Positions 25,200 to 34,906 are shown, counted from the stretch's first letter. The stretch: 64,000 nt of DNA from Cyanobacteria bacterium UBA2566 (GCA_002340255.1 DDLS01000137.1:76534-140533), one strand, 5' to 3'. Notes: generated by a model not told the origin, from the letters alone. Numbers and translations: made by a program.

Positions 25200-26152
25200 A
25201 ATCTTTTAACATCTTTGCGGCATTTATGAACAAAAACCCGGAGGGCTATTCCCTGGGAACCATAGCCTGCTTGCCAACTGCGCCAACCTAGCTGTAGGAT
25301 TGGTAAACCAAAATTGAGGAGGCGATCGCCAAAAGGATTGTTTTCTACCTCTTGGGGATTGAGATTTAGGCGATCGCACACTGCATGGTTCAAGTTGCAA
25401 TGGGTGATATAGCTCCTTCCCCTGAGTTTTTCAGCTTTCTGCAATCCAGTCATCACTTCTTGGGAAAGAGTTCCGGCATTTTCTACTACTCCCACGGTGT
25501 TCGTGTCATGAATGCGATATCGCACCAAGGGGGTAGGAATATGGGCAATTTTCCCCTGATGGGAAGCAATGAGCGCTATCCACCAATCATGATACCAATC
25601 GCCGCCCTTTCGGGATGGAAATGGCAGCACGAGAGAGAGCAGTTGGGGGCGAAACATCATCGTACATCCGGTTAAGGTGTTGCGCAGCAGCAGCAGTTGG
25701 GGGGTAAGATTTTGGGGTGATCGCTGTTCAAATTCCCACGCGGAAGGATGACGCGTGTCGTCTTGCGCGTCGATTAGCTCTAGGTCAGAATGGACTAAAA
25801 GGGCCGATTGGGACTCTAAAGCGTGCCATTGACGCTCCAGTTTATCCGGTAACCAAATATCATCTTGATCGCAACAGGCGATCGCCTCCAACCGTTGATC
25901 TCCTACACATAATTCTAATCCCCGCTCAAAGTTATGATAAGATCCCACATTTTCCGAGTAGGAATGGAAGTGAAAACGGCGATCGCCGGCGATCGTTGCT
26001 TGAATCTGGCTTTGACACGCTTCAGATGAGCGATCGTCCACCACATGACACATCCAATCTTGCCAAGTTTGCTCCTGCAAAGACTCAATTTGTTTGCGCA
26101 AATATTCCATATTGGGGTTATACGTTGCTAGAATAATTCCAATTTTTCCCAT
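25178..26152 (-). CDS. glycosyltransferase family 2 protein
   Basis: About 324 residues from the ATG at 26152. It is a GT-A fold enzyme: IGIILATYNPNMEYLRKQIE at the N-terminus, the DDRSS turn, the metal-binding region CCDQDDIWLPDKLE, HSDLELID, and GGDWYHDWWIALIA near the acceptor site. The order resembles rhamnosyl or other glycan-elongating GT2 enzymes. The last six or seven codons (LLDLLHK) fall within a MITE-like terminal repeat, so the original C-terminus was probably replaced. The sulfotransferase fusion follows on the same strand. Confidence 0.9.
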   Translation of the reverse strand: MGKIGIILATYNPNMEYLRKQIESLQEQTWQDWMCHVVDDRSSEACQSQIQATIAGDRRFHFHSYSENVGSYHNFERGLELCVGDQRLEAIACCDQDDIWLPDKLERQWHALESQSALLVHSDLELIDAQDDTRHPSAWEFEQRSPQNLTPQLLLLRNTLTGCTMMFRPQLLSLVLPFPSRKGGDWYHDWWIALIASHQGKIAHIPTPLVRYRIHDTNTVGVVENAGTLSQEVMTGLQKAEKLRGRSYITHCNLNHAVCDRLNLNPQEVENNPFGDRLLNFGLPILQLGWRSWQAGYGSQGIALRVFVHKCRKDVKRLLDLLHK

Positions 26153-26197
26153 TACCAATTCCCGATAAAATGATGTGAAAATTTGAGGATAACCAGA

Positions 26198-26467
26198 GTG
26201 AAGAAAGCCAAGGGAAAACGCCCCGTTTATTTAGATAACGCCAAAGTAGATCGGTTATTAACGATGATTATGACATTGGCCAGTGAGGTTTCTGTCTTGC
26301 ACGATCGCCTCGATACCCTCGAACGATTAGCCCAGGAAAAAGGTATCCTTTCCCTGGAAGACATTGAAGCCTATCAACCCGATGAGCAAACGCAACAGCA
26401 ACGGGAACAGTGGCGACAGGCTTATCTGGAGCGCTTGTTAGGCGATCTCGCCACGGATCATGAATAA
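26198..26467 (+). CDS. small coiled-coil hypothetical protein
   Basis: About 89 residues from the GTG at 26198, which has GAGGAT about 7 bases upstream; a TTG at 26183 is the alternative. It is charged and helical: VDRLLTMIMTLASEVSVLHD and RLDTLERLAQEKGILSLEDI suggest a coiled coil. The stop codon overlaps the ATG of the DUF1995 gene (TAATG), so translation is coupled. The family is not recognised beyond being a small conserved-looking cyanobacterial protein. Confidence 0.72.
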   Translation: MKKAKGKRPVYLDNAKVDRLLTMIMTLASEVSVLHDRLDTLERLAQEKGILSLEDIEAYQPDEQTQQQREQWRQAYLERLLGDLATDHE

Positions 26468-27249
26468 TGAATAACTGGAAACCCCAGAAATACAAACCAC
26501 CCATGACTGCATTACCCCAAACTCTAGATGAGGCGATCTCCCAAGCGAAAGCAGCAACGTTGCAAGCCCTCGAAGATGGAAGACGCTTAATTCAAGTAGA
26601 GTTAGTCTTTCCCGAAATTGCCCTAGAAGCGCAGAAGCTCGCCCAAGACTTTATCCCCATTTTGCAAGAGTTTGGGGGACAACCAAAAATCTTCTTTCCA
26701 GATACCGGAGCGGCAGCTCTAGCCCGTCGAGACTGGGGTGAAACTCCCTTTAAAGTCACGGATTTAGGCAGTAGCCGATCGCCCATCGATAATAAAATAG
26801 ACCCTGAAGACGAGAGCTTTCTAGTTGTTAACCCCTCATCCGTAGAAGTCGGGCAAGTCGAGCGTCTGGTGAACTTAGCCGGCGATCGTCCCATCATTCT
26901 TTTAATCCCGAAACTCGAAGATGTCGCTGTTGTCGGTATTGGTTATACGGCTCGTCAACTGCGCGAGAGACTCTTAAGCCAAATCTACTCCTGTTATTAC
27001 ATCCGTCCCCTAGAAGGCGCAGCCCTCTATCGCTGCCATCCCCATCCCTGGCAAGTTTGGCTCGAAACCGCAGACGGTAATTATACTCAAATTGCCGAAC
27101 AACCGCAAAAACCTGTAGGCGAAGCCCTAGATCGGATTTTAATCCGAGCAACGACTGGAGAAAATACGGAAGAAGCCACCCCGACTCAGAAACGGCGAGG
27201 GGGGATTTTCGGTGAACTCGAACGCTTTATTAAAGCTTTGACTCAATAA
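26467..27249 (+). CDS. DUF1995 family protein
   Basis: 260 residues. The DUF1995 pattern is clear: LPQTLDEAISQAKAATLQAL, LIQVELVFPEIALEAQ, VNPSSVEVGQVERLV and RPIILLIPKLEDVAVVGIGY. Plant members include LPA3, linked to photosystem II accumulation; by analogy a thylakoid-related role is possible here but not shown. An ATG at 26503 is an alternative start. It is translationally coupled to the coiled-coil gene in front. Confidence 0.85.
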   Translation: MNNWKPQKYKPPMTALPQTLDEAISQAKAATLQALEDGRRLIQVELVFPEIALEAQKLAQDFIPILQEFGGQPKIFFPDTGAAALARRDWGETPFKVTDLGSSRSPIDNKIDPEDESFLVVNPSSVEVGQVERLVNLAGDRPIILLIPKLEDVAVVGIGYTARQLRERLLSQIYSCYYIRPLEGAALYRCHPHPWQVWLETADGNYTQIAEQPQKPVGEALDRILIRATTGENTEEATPTQKRRGGIFGELERFIKALTQ

Positions 27250-27521
27250 ACCCAGAACAGTTGTCCAGGACTAAACTTTGTCAGTACACTGTAGGGACAC
27301 CAAAATAGCTCAGATCTTAAAGTAGATCGGCAAAGCTAACTGGGTGTTGAGGAAGCTTGTGGCAACTTACCCTGGATTCCTCATACCCTATTCTCTATGA
27401 TGATGCACCTTAAAAATTGGCCTAGAGCAACTTGCCTCCCAAGGATCGATTAAGGGCAAGGTTAAAGAGAAAGGGTATCAGTACGGAACCGACTTGATTA
27501 GCACACAGGGAATACAAAGCA

Positions 27522-28283
27522 ATGATAGGAGCAACAGGACGACGAGTTTTTATTGGTGATGTCCATGGGAATTATGATGGCTTAATGCATCTTCTGGAGG
27601 CGATCGCTCCTGTAGAGAGCGATGACTTATACTTCTTAGGAGATCTGATCGATCGCGGGCCAAAAAGCGCAGAAACCGTTAACTTCGTTCGTGATAGTGG
27701 TTATCCCTGCATTCGAGGCAACCACGAACAACTACTGATCGACAGTTTTCCAGACGGCAAAATCCATTATCCCGCCCTCCAAGCATGGCTCTATAGTGGC
27801 GGACAAGCTACTCTGAGTAGTTATCAAGATGCCCAACTCCTTCTTGAGCATCTGCAATGGATTAGCAATCTTCCCCTATACCTCGATCTCGGCGATGTTT
27901 GGCTTGTCCATGCTGGAGTTCATCCCGATTTACCCATCGACGAGCAAACCGAATATGAACTCTGTTGGATTCGCGATCGATTTCACTGCATTCCCACTCC
28001 CTATTTCCCCGATAAAACCATTATCACCGGCCACACCATTACCTTTACCTTCCCTGGTGTGTTACCCGGTCAAATTGTCCAAGGACAAGGCTGGTTAGAT
28101 ATCGACACGGGAGCCTACCATCGCCGCAGTGGATGGTTAACCGCCCTAGACTGGACAAACCAACAAGTTTATCAAGTCAACATCTATCATCAAGCAGTCC
28201 GTGTCTTGCCTCTAGAAGAAAGTATCACTTTTATAGAACCGGAAGCCATTATTCCTCGACATCCAGTTGCCGCCAACCATTAA
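27522..28283 (+). CDS. PPP-family metallophosphatase
   Basis: 253 residues. The three metal-site motifs of the PPP/calcineurin-like family are present: GDVHGNYDG (12-20), GDLIDRGPKS (about 40-49) and RGNHEQLL (about 68-75), with further histidines in WLVHAGVHPDLP and ITGHTITFT. It is probably a serine/threonine protein phosphatase or a diadenosine tetraphosphate-hydrolase-like enzyme. It stands alone. Confidence 0.9.
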   Translation: MIGATGRRVFIGDVHGNYDGLMHLLEAIAPVESDDLYFLGDLIDRGPKSAETVNFVRDSGYPCIRGNHEQLLIDSFPDGKIHYPALQAWLYSGGQATLSSYQDAQLLLEHLQWISNLPLYLDLGDVWLVHAGVHPDLPIDEQTEYELCWIRDRFHCIPTPYFPDKTIITGHTITFTFPGVLPGQIVQGQGWLDIDTGAYHRRSGWLTALDWTNQQVYQVNIYHQAVRVLPLEESITFIEPEAIIPRHPVAANH

Positions 28284-28402
28284 TAATAGGCAATAGGCAC
28301 GAATAGCAATCGGCAATAGAAAATGTTCTAACTATTCTTTGCCCTGCTATACATAGCGTGATAAGGTATGATCTCCCTCTAAGTCGATCGCCATCCTCAA
28401 CC

Positions 28403-29512
28403 ATGGAAACCAAAGCTGCTATTGCCTTTGCCCCTAATCAACCCCTGAGCATTGAAACCGTCAGTCTGCAACCTCCGGAAGCTGGAGAAGTATTAATTGA
28501 AATCAAAGCGACAGGTATTTGCCACACGGATGCCTATACCCTTTCTGGGGCCGATCCAGAAGGACTTTTTCCCGCCATCCTAGGTCATGAAGGTGCAGGT
28601 GTCGTCGTAGAAGTTGGCCCAGGGGTCACCAGTCTCAAACCTGGCGATCATGTGATTCCTCTGTATGTTCCGGAATGTCGCCAGTGTGAATATTGCCTCA
28701 GTCTAAAAACAAACTTGTGCCAAGCGATCCGTACTACCCAAGGACGGGGCGTGATGCCCGATGGAAGCAGTCGGTTTGCGTTTAATGGCGAGATGCTCCA
28801 TCACTATATGGGCACTTCAACCTTTTCTAATTATACCGTTGTCCCAGAAATTTCCGTAGCCAAAATTCGCGAAGATGCCCCGTTTGATAAGGTTTGCTAT
28901 ATCGGTTGCGGGGTAACAACGGGAATTGGAGCCGTGATTAATACGGCAAAAGTAGAACCGGGTTCTAAGGTCATTGTGTTTGGCTTAGGGGGAATTGGCT
29001 TAAATGTAATTCAAGGGGCAAAAATGGTGGGAGCCGATCGCATTATAGGCGTTGATCTGAATCCCCAAAAACGAGCTTTGGCGGAAAAATTTGGCATGAC
29101 GGATTTTGTCAATCCCCAGGAGGTGGAAGGAGATTTAGTCCCTTATTTGGTGGATTTAACGAAAGGCGGTGCAGATTATACGTTTGAATGTATTGGCAAT
29201 GTGGAGGTGATGCGCCAAGCGTTGGAATCTTGTCATAAGGGATGGGGCGTTTCGACGATTGTTGGTGTAGCGGGAGCTGGACAAGAAATTAAGACTCGCC
29301 CGTTTCAGTTGGTGACGGGACGGGTTTGGAAAGGAACGGCGTTTGGAGGGGCAAGGGGACGAACGGATGTCCCAAAAATTGTGGATTGGTATATGGAAGG
29401 GAAGATTAATATTGATGATTTAATTACCCATGTGTTGCCAATTGAGCAGATTAATGAGGGATTTGAGTTGATGCATAAAGGCAGTTCAATTCGCACTGTG
29501 GTAACGTTTTAA
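28403..29512 (+). CDS. frmA: S-(hydroxymethyl)glutathione dehydrogenase / class III alcohol dehydrogenase
   Basis: 369 residues from the ATG at 28403; the longer frame starting at 28358 would add an unrelated leader. It oxidises the glutathione adduct of formaldehyde and can reduce S-nitrosoglutathione. GICHTDAYTLSG and GHEGAG supply catalytic zinc ligands, CRQCEYCLSLKTNLC supplies the structural zinc cysteines, and GLGGIGLNVIQGAKMVGADR forms the NAD site. The length equals that of the family. The partner hydrolase frmB is not adjacent. Confidence 0.95.
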   Translation: METKAAIAFAPNQPLSIETVSLQPPEAGEVLIEIKATGICHTDAYTLSGADPEGLFPAILGHEGAGVVVEVGPGVTSLKPGDHVIPLYVPECRQCEYCLSLKTNLCQAIRTTQGRGVMPDGSSRFAFNGEMLHHYMGTSTFSNYTVVPEISVAKIREDAPFDKVCYIGCGVTTGIGAVINTAKVEPGSKVIVFGLGGIGLNVIQGAKMVGADRIIGVDLNPQKRALAEKFGMTDFVNPQEVEGDLVPYLVDLTKGGADYTFECIGNVEVMRQALESCHKGWGVSTIVGVAGAGQEIKTRPFQLVTGRVWKGTAFGGARGRTDVPKIVDWYMEGKINIDDLITHVLPIEQINEGFELMHKGSSIRTVVTF

Positions 29513-29538
29513 AGGCAGATTAGGAACAGGCGGTAATT

Positions 29539-30927
29539 ATGATGTTGCGTGTCATTTCTCGTTTGGGTGTTGGAGTGATTTTACCGGCGATCGCCGCTTT
29601 CGGACTGATCGGGTGTGAAGAAGAAGATTCTTTTCTGCCACCTGCACCGCCTCCCGATATTTCTCAACCGGAGGTTCCCACCACTCCAGAAGTGGCGACT
29701 CCCACACCAACTCCCTCCCCCAGTCCTACCCCTGCGGCGAAACCCACTACCCAACTAGCTGCCCCAGAAAATCCCGATCCCCAGGTGAATGCTCAAGTGC
29801 AGGAAACTCTAGATACCATGGCGAATAAGGGATATCCCAAAGCCAATCAAGGGGTATGGATGCAGTCTGGAGATACCCTATTAGCGAATTATCAAGGGAC
29901 AACTTTATTACCCGCCGCCTCTTTAACCAAAATCGCCACCACATTAGCCGTATTAGACACGTTTGGCCCAAAACATCAATTTGTTACTCAAATTGGCTAT
30001 ACCGGAACCCTAGAGAATGGAGTGATTAACGGGGATTTAGTGATTATTGGCGATCGCGATCCCTTCTTTGTCTGGGAAGATGCGATCGCCCTCGGCAATG
30101 CCTTAATAGACATGGGGATCAAACAAGTGACTGGGGATTTAGTCATTGTTGGTTCCTTTTACATGAACTACGAAGAGAACCCTAAAACCTCTGGCGCTCT
30201 ATTGCGTCAAGGCTTAAACGTGCAACTGTGGCCGGATCGAGCCTATCTGCAATATGAAACCCTACCTGACAATACCCCGCAACCGGAACTGAGTACGGGT
30301 GGCTTGATCAAGACAACAACTACAACACCCGCTAACGTTAAACCCCTTGTGCGTTATTCCTCCCTTCCCGTCGCCGAATTGCTGAAAAAAATGAACCAAT
30401 ACAGCAATAATCCCATGGCAGAAATGTTCGCTGGCATGGTGGGAAGTGCAGGAACCGTCGCCCAAAAAGCGGCCACTCTTGCCGGTGTCCCCCCAGCCGA
30501 GATTAAACTCATTAATGGATCGGGATTAGGGGAAGAAAACCAAATGTCCCCACGAGCGGCGATCGGCCTATTCTTAGGGATTCAAAAACTTTTACAACCC
30601 CATCAAATGACCATTGGTGATGTAGTTGCTATTGTCGGAGAAGACGAAGGCATCTTAACATCACGCCCTTTACCCAAATTTGCTGTTGTCAAATCAGGCA
30701 GCCTCTACGTCGTCAGTACCTTGGGTGGAGCCTTGCCCACCGCTCAAAAAGGGGTCGTTTGGTTTGCTATGTTTAATGGGGGTAGCTACTACGAAGACTT
30801 TCGAGAAGAGCAAGAAGCTTTCCTTAACAAACTCGTTCGCCAATGGGGAGTTGTATCGAGCCTACCGGAAGAATTAAAACCCGGCTTACCTCCAACCTCT
30901 GGATCTCGGATCGAGAAAGTAAAGTGA
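29539..30927 (+). CDS. D-alanyl-D-alanine carboxypeptidase, PBP4/S13 family lipoprotein
   Basis: 462 residues. A lipobox (FGLIGC, Cys26) indicates a lipid-anchored periplasmic enzyme, followed by a long Pro/Thr-rich linker (about 33-80). The penicilloyl-serine motifs are SLTK (128-131), YSNN as the SxN motif, and KSGS as the KTG box. Downstream segments LINGSGLGEENQMSPRAAI are typical of S13. It is shorter than E. coli DacB in the inserted domain. It trims peptidoglycan stem peptides. A double ATG at 29539/29542 leaves the exact start open. Confidence 0.9.
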   Translation: MMLRVISRLGVGVILPAIAAFGLIGCEEEDSFLPPAPPPDISQPEVPTTPEVATPTPTPSPSPTPAAKPTTQLAAPENPDPQVNAQVQETLDTMANKGYPKANQGVWMQSGDTLLANYQGTTLLPAASLTKIATTLAVLDTFGPKHQFVTQIGYTGTLENGVINGDLVIIGDRDPFFVWEDAIALGNALIDMGIKQVTGDLVIVGSFYMNYEENPKTSGALLRQGLNVQLWPDRAYLQYETLPDNTPQPELSTGGLIKTTTTTPANVKPLVRYSSLPVAELLKKMNQYSNNPMAEMFAGMVGSAGTVAQKAATLAGVPPAEIKLINGSGLGEENQMSPRAAIGLFLGIQKLLQPHQMTIGDVVAIVGEDEGILTSRPLPKFAVVKSGSLYVVSTLGGALPTAQKGVVWFAMFNGGSYYEDFREEQEAFLNKLVRQWGVVSSLPEELKPGLPPTSGSRIEKVK

Positions 30928-31250
30928 TATCCCTCTTTTGTCACTCAGGGACAACTCTGGTCTTGACTGAATTCTAGAACTCTTAGAGGATCGGCGATCG
31001 CGATCGCCGATCCTCACCCCATAAATAGCGTTTCTTTCTTTTATGAGGTACATTAATGACTGTTTTTAACAATAGCTAGAACAGCTAAAAGCGCCACCGA
31101 GTCTGTTGTCTGCTCCCCCTATCTCCCTATCCCCCCATCCCCAAGCGCTGTATTCCTTATAACGTCTATACTCTAGACTCATTTTTACCCCTTAAGTTCT
31201 GCAACTTATGCCTGAAACAATAACCATTAAACCTTCTCCCCCAAGCCATT
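30928..31250. other. intergenic stretch containing a 30-bp perfect palindrome
   Basis: 323 bases without a gene. At 30986-31015, the 15 bases GAGGATCGGCGATCG are followed directly by their exact complement, making a loopless 30-bp palindrome that contains overlapping HIP1 octamers. It lies 59 bases after the carboxypeptidase stop and may act as a terminator. A partial AAGCGCTGTAT repeat lies near 31143-31153. Confidence 0.6.
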
Positions 31251-32519
31251 ATGTCTACCCCCCACCGTCAAGCCAACCAATATGTCCGAGAACTTCTAGA
31301 ACAGAACCGCCTAACGGAACTCTCAGACAAACTGCTACCCAACCCTAAACCCTTACCCCGCAAATTTCGCGGAGCATTTCGCCTCAGTCGTCAACGGGTA
31401 GAACAGCATTGGAAGCAACTGGAGACTCTCCCAGAAACCCAAGCCAATTTATTAGATGGGCAAACGCTCTCTCAACTGGAAACTTATCAGTATAATATTG
31501 AAAACTTTATCGGTACAGTGAAACTTCCGGTGGGTATTGCCGGTCCCCTGCGAGTCAATGGACTGTTTGCTCAAGGGGATTATCATGTGCCTTTAGCCAC
31601 TACTGAAGCAGCCCTAGTCGCCTCCTATTCGCGGGGATGCCAACTGATTTCCGAGGTAGGAGGCTGTCAAGCCTTATTACTCAATGAAGCGGTCAACCGC
31701 ACTCCTGGATTTGCGTTTAGTACCTTGCAAGAGGTGGGCTTATTTTTGGCTTGGGTGGTAGGGGAACAAGAAAGCTTTAAGCAAGAAGCAGAACAAACCA
31801 CGCGCTACGGAAAACTAATCGATACTCGAATTACCGTAGAAGGCAATCATGTTTATCTGGATTTTCAGTTTACGACAGGGGACGCGGCTGGCCAAAACAT
31901 GGTGACTTTGGCGACGGATGTCATTTGTCAGTATATCCTCAGCCAGAGTCCTGTGGCTCCCCAATATTGGTTTATTGAGGCTAATTTATCGGGGGATAAA
32001 AAGGCCAGCGCCCAATCATTTTCTGGAGTGCGAGGTAAAAAAGTAACAGCGGAAGTAAAAATACCAGCTAACTTAGTTGCCCAACGCTTGCACACCACTC
32101 CAGAACAAATGGTGAACTATTGGCGGATGTCAGCTTTGGGGGGAACGATGAGCGGGACGATAGGGATTCAAGGGCATTATGCCAATGGGTTGGCGGCGTT
32201 GTATATTGCTTGTGGTCAGGATGCTGCTTGTGTGGCGGAGTCTGCGGTGGGGGTAACGCGGTTTGAGTTAACCTTAGAGGGGGATTTATACGCGGCGGTG
32301 ACGTTGCCAAATCTAATTGTGGGTACGGTAGGCGGAGGTACGGGGTTACCCAGTCAGCAGGCTTGTTTGCAGATTTTGGGGTTAGCGGGTGCGGGTAAGG
32401 CAAGGGCGTTTGCCGAGATGTGCGCGGGGTTGGCGTTGGCGGGAGAGTTGTCGATTATTGGGGCATTGTCTGCGGGAGAGTTTGTGCAGGCTCATGCTCG
32501 GTTGGCGCGGGAGCGTTGA
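31251..32519 (+). CDS. hydroxymethylglutaryl-CoA reductase (NADPH), class I
   Basis: 422 residues. It reduces HMG-CoA to mevalonate. The core motifs are ENFIGTVKLPVGIAGP (84-99), ATTEAALVAS with catalytic Glu119, DAAGQNMVT (211-219), SGDKKAS with the catalytic lysine (250/251), GQDAA with Asp324, GTVGGGTGLPSQ and the catalytic His415 in FVQAHARLAR. The protein has no membrane anchor and matches class I soluble enzymes. Most cyanobacteria make isoprenoids by the MEP route and lack this enzyme, and no other mevalonate gene lies nearby. It may be horizontally acquired. Confidence 0.93.
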   Translation: MSTPHRQANQYVRELLEQNRLTELSDKLLPNPKPLPRKFRGAFRLSRQRVEQHWKQLETLPETQANLLDGQTLSQLETYQYNIENFIGTVKLPVGIAGPLRVNGLFAQGDYHVPLATTEAALVASYSRGCQLISEVGGCQALLLNEAVNRTPGFAFSTLQEVGLFLAWVVGEQESFKQEAEQTTRYGKLIDTRITVEGNHVYLDFQFTTGDAAGQNMVTLATDVICQYILSQSPVAPQYWFIEANLSGDKKASAQSFSGVRGKKVTAEVKIPANLVAQRLHTTPEQMVNYWRMSALGGTMSGTIGIQGHYANGLAALYIACGQDAACVAESAVGVTRFELTLEGDLYAAVTLPNLIVGTVGGGTGLPSQQACLQILGLAGAGKARAFAEMCAGLALAGELSIIGALSAGEFVQAHARLARER

Positions 32520-32664
32520 AGAAGGACGAGGGGATGGGTAGATGCGGGGATGTGGTAGACTTTTGGGAACACTAGCCTCTTTGTTGAAGTAGAGGTAACT
32601 AAATTGTTTCGGCTGTCGCCGACCTGAAAATTATTAATTGTTAGATTGTTAATTTTAATTGCTC

Positions 32665-33957
32665 ATGAGTTCTTCCACGTTAGTCGAATTGGCCCAGAAA
32701 ACACGACAAGGGGCGCGTCAGTTAGCTGGATTGACGACAGAAGAGAAAAATCAGGCTATCGAGGCGATCGCCAAATCCTTAGAACAGGCTCTACCGGAAA
32801 TTCTAGCAGCGAACCAAGCCGATTGTGAAGCGGCGATCGCCGCAGGCATTGCTAAACCCCTCTATCATCGTCTGAAATTGGATGAAACGAAGTTGAAAGG
32901 GAATATCGCTGGGGTGCGGGATGTACAAAAGTTACCCGATCCGGTGGGGACGGTTGAGATTCATCGAGAGTTGGATGAGGGTTTGGTTCTGAAACGGATC
33001 AGTTGTCCGTTGGGGGTTTTGGGGGTGATTTTTGAAGCGCGTCCTGAAGCAGCAATCCAGATTTCTACGTTGGCGATTAAGTCGGGAAATGGGGTGATTC
33101 TCAAGGGTGGAAAGGAAGCGATTCAGTCGTGTGAGGCGATTGTCAAGGCGATTCGACAAGGGTTATCGAAAACGGCGGTTAGCCCGGATGTGGTACAACT
33201 TTTGACCACCCGCGAAGAAACGGTGGCGCTGTTGAAGTTAGACCCATATGTGGATTTGATTATTCCTAGGGGTTCTAATTCTTTTGTCCGGTTTGTCCAG
33301 GAGAATACGAATATTCCCGTGTTGGGTCATGCCGATGGTATTTGTCACCTCTATCTGGATGAATCTGCGGATCTGGAAAAGGCGATCGCCATCACGGTCG
33401 ATGCCAAAACCCAATATCCGGCTGCCTGTAATGCCATCGAAACCCTCTTAGTGCATCGCTCCTGCGCTCCGCAGATTCTTCACCCAGTTGCCCAAGCGCT
33501 ACAAGATAAAGGGGTGAAATTACTTGGAGATGATGCAACGTCTGAAAGATTAGGGATTCCCACAGCCACAGAAGCGGATTGGTCTACAGAGTACAGCGAT
33601 CTGATTTTAGCGATTAAACAGGTGGACTCTCTAGAGGAGGCAGTAGATCATATTAATACCTATGGATCGAAGCATACAGATGCGATCGTTACCGAAAACC
33701 CCCAAGCCGCGCAACTCTTCCTAAATCAAGTTGATGCTGCTGGCGTTTATCATAACTGTTCTACTCGCTTTGCCGACGGGTTCCGCTATGGTTTTGGTGC
33801 AGAAGTTGGCATCAGCACCCAACAAATGCCCCCACGCGGCCCTGTAGGATTAGAAGGATTAATCACCTATAAATATCAAGTTACCGGTAACGGTCATATT
33901 TCCACTACCTACACTGGAGTGAATGCCAAACCCTTTACCCACAAAGAGCTAGGGTAG
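32665..33957 (+). CDS. proA: gamma-glutamyl phosphate reductase
   Basis: 430 residues from the ATG at 32665. It is the second step of proline synthesis, reducing gamma-glutamyl phosphate to glutamate semialdehyde with NADPH. The ALDH-superfamily fold shows PLGVLGVIFEARPEAAIQIS, SGNGVILKGGKEAIQS, the catalytic cysteine in TQYPAACNAIETLLVH, and GAEVGISTQQMPPRGPVGLE. The length is as expected. proB is not adjacent. Confidence 0.96.
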   Translation: MSSSTLVELAQKTRQGARQLAGLTTEEKNQAIEAIAKSLEQALPEILAANQADCEAAIAAGIAKPLYHRLKLDETKLKGNIAGVRDVQKLPDPVGTVEIHRELDEGLVLKRISCPLGVLGVIFEARPEAAIQISTLAIKSGNGVILKGGKEAIQSCEAIVKAIRQGLSKTAVSPDVVQLLTTREETVALLKLDPYVDLIIPRGSNSFVRFVQENTNIPVLGHADGICHLYLDESADLEKAIAITVDAKTQYPAACNAIETLLVHRSCAPQILHPVAQALQDKGVKLLGDDATSERLGIPTATEADWSTEYSDLILAIKQVDSLEEAVDHINTYGSKHTDAIVTENPQAAQLFLNQVDAAGVYHNCSTRFADGFRYGFGAEVGISTQQMPPRGPVGLEGLITYKYQVTGNGHISTTYTGVNAKPFTHKELG

Positions 33958-33958
33958 G

Positions 33959-34047
33959 GAGATAGGGAGATAGGAGGACACAAAAACGTAACAATTACTC
34001 CCTATTCCCCATTCCCTATTCCCTATTCCCCATTCCCCATTCCCTAA
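33959..34047. repeat. heptamer repeats between proA and potC
   Basis: GGGAGATA units near 33958 face many CCCTATT/CCCCATT units (about 34002-34045) immediately before the potC ATG. They can pair as an imperfect long stem and may affect the leader of potC. Confidence 0.65.
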
Positions 34048-34049
34048 CC

Positions 34050-34886
34050 ATGACACAATCAATTCAACCCCCTGAAGAAACTATAATCCCTGACTCCTTG
34101 GGGTCTAAATCTAAATTTTCCTTTTCCTGGCAAATTGGGTTTACCGTGGTCATGTTTGGGTTTATGTACTTGCCCATTGCCGTCTTAGCCTTTTATAGTT
34201 TTAACCAATCTGCTTATAGTGCCAATTGGAAAGGGTTTACTTTTGATTGGTACATGAAGCTGTTCTCGGATGCCAGAATCCTATCCTCTCTGCAAAATAG
34301 CTTAATTGTTGCGTTTTGTGCCGTCGGTGCTTCAGCAATTTTGGGAACCCTGATGGCAGTGGGATTAGCAAAATATAAATTCCGAGGGAAATCCCTGTAT
34401 TTGGGAGTATCTTATTTACCTTTGATTATTCCCGATATTGCGATCGCTGTTGCCACCCTTGTCTTCCTGGCTGTCTTTGCCATTCCCCTCAATCTGTGGA
34501 CAATTGTAGCCGCCCACATCGTCTTTTGTCTCGCCTACATTGCCCTCGTCGTCTCCACCCGACTCGCTGATTTAGATCCGCATCTGGAAGAAGCAGCCCT
34601 AGACTTAGGCGCAACCCCCTTTAACGCCTTTATGCAAGTCCTCTTGCCCCAATTATTACCGGGTATCGTCTCCGGTTGCCTCCTCGCTTTCGTCCTCAGT
34701 ATGGATGATTTCCTCATTGCCAGTTTCACCGCAGGCAGTGGTTTTAACACCCTGCCCATGGAAATCTTTAGTCGCATCAGAACCGGCGTAAAACCCGATA
34801 TTAACGCCTTAAGCGTAATCCTGATTGTGATGTCCGGATTAGTGGCATTCCTGGCAGAATTTTGGCGCTATAAGAGTGAAAAATAA
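34050..34886 (+). CDS. potC: spermidine/putrescine-type ABC transporter permease
   Basis: 278 residues with six predicted membrane helices after a 25-residue cytoplasmic N-terminus. The EAA loop that docks the ATPase reads EEAALDLGATPFNAFMQVLLPQ-like (within 191-212) and the C-terminal LSMDDFLIASFTAGSG is typical of PotC/PotI. The partner genes potA, potB and potD are not in the window, so this permease is separated from the rest of its system, or an upstream operon was rearranged. Polyamine specificity is inferred from the family. Confidence 0.88.
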   Translation: MTQSIQPPEETIIPDSLGSKSKFSFSWQIGFTVVMFGFMYLPIAVLAFYSFNQSAYSANWKGFTFDWYMKLFSDARILSSLQNSLIVAFCAVGASAILGTLMAVGLAKYKFRGKSLYLGVSYLPLIIPDIAIAVATLVFLAVFAIPLNLWTIVAAHIVFCLAYIALVVSTRLADLDPHLEEAALDLGATPFNAFMQVLLPQLLPGIVSGCLLAFVLSMDDFLIASFTAGSGFNTLPMEIFSRIRTGVKPDINALSVILIVMSGLVAFLAEFWRYKSEK

Positions 34887-34906
34887 ACCGGAATTATCGA
34901 TAATCT

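Noticed and set aside
27410..27560. Coding-like plus-strand frame (IGLEQLASQGSIKGKVKEKG) before the phosphatase
   Set aside because: About 45 codons without a start or a family, out of phase with the phosphatase; too weak to call a gene or a relic.
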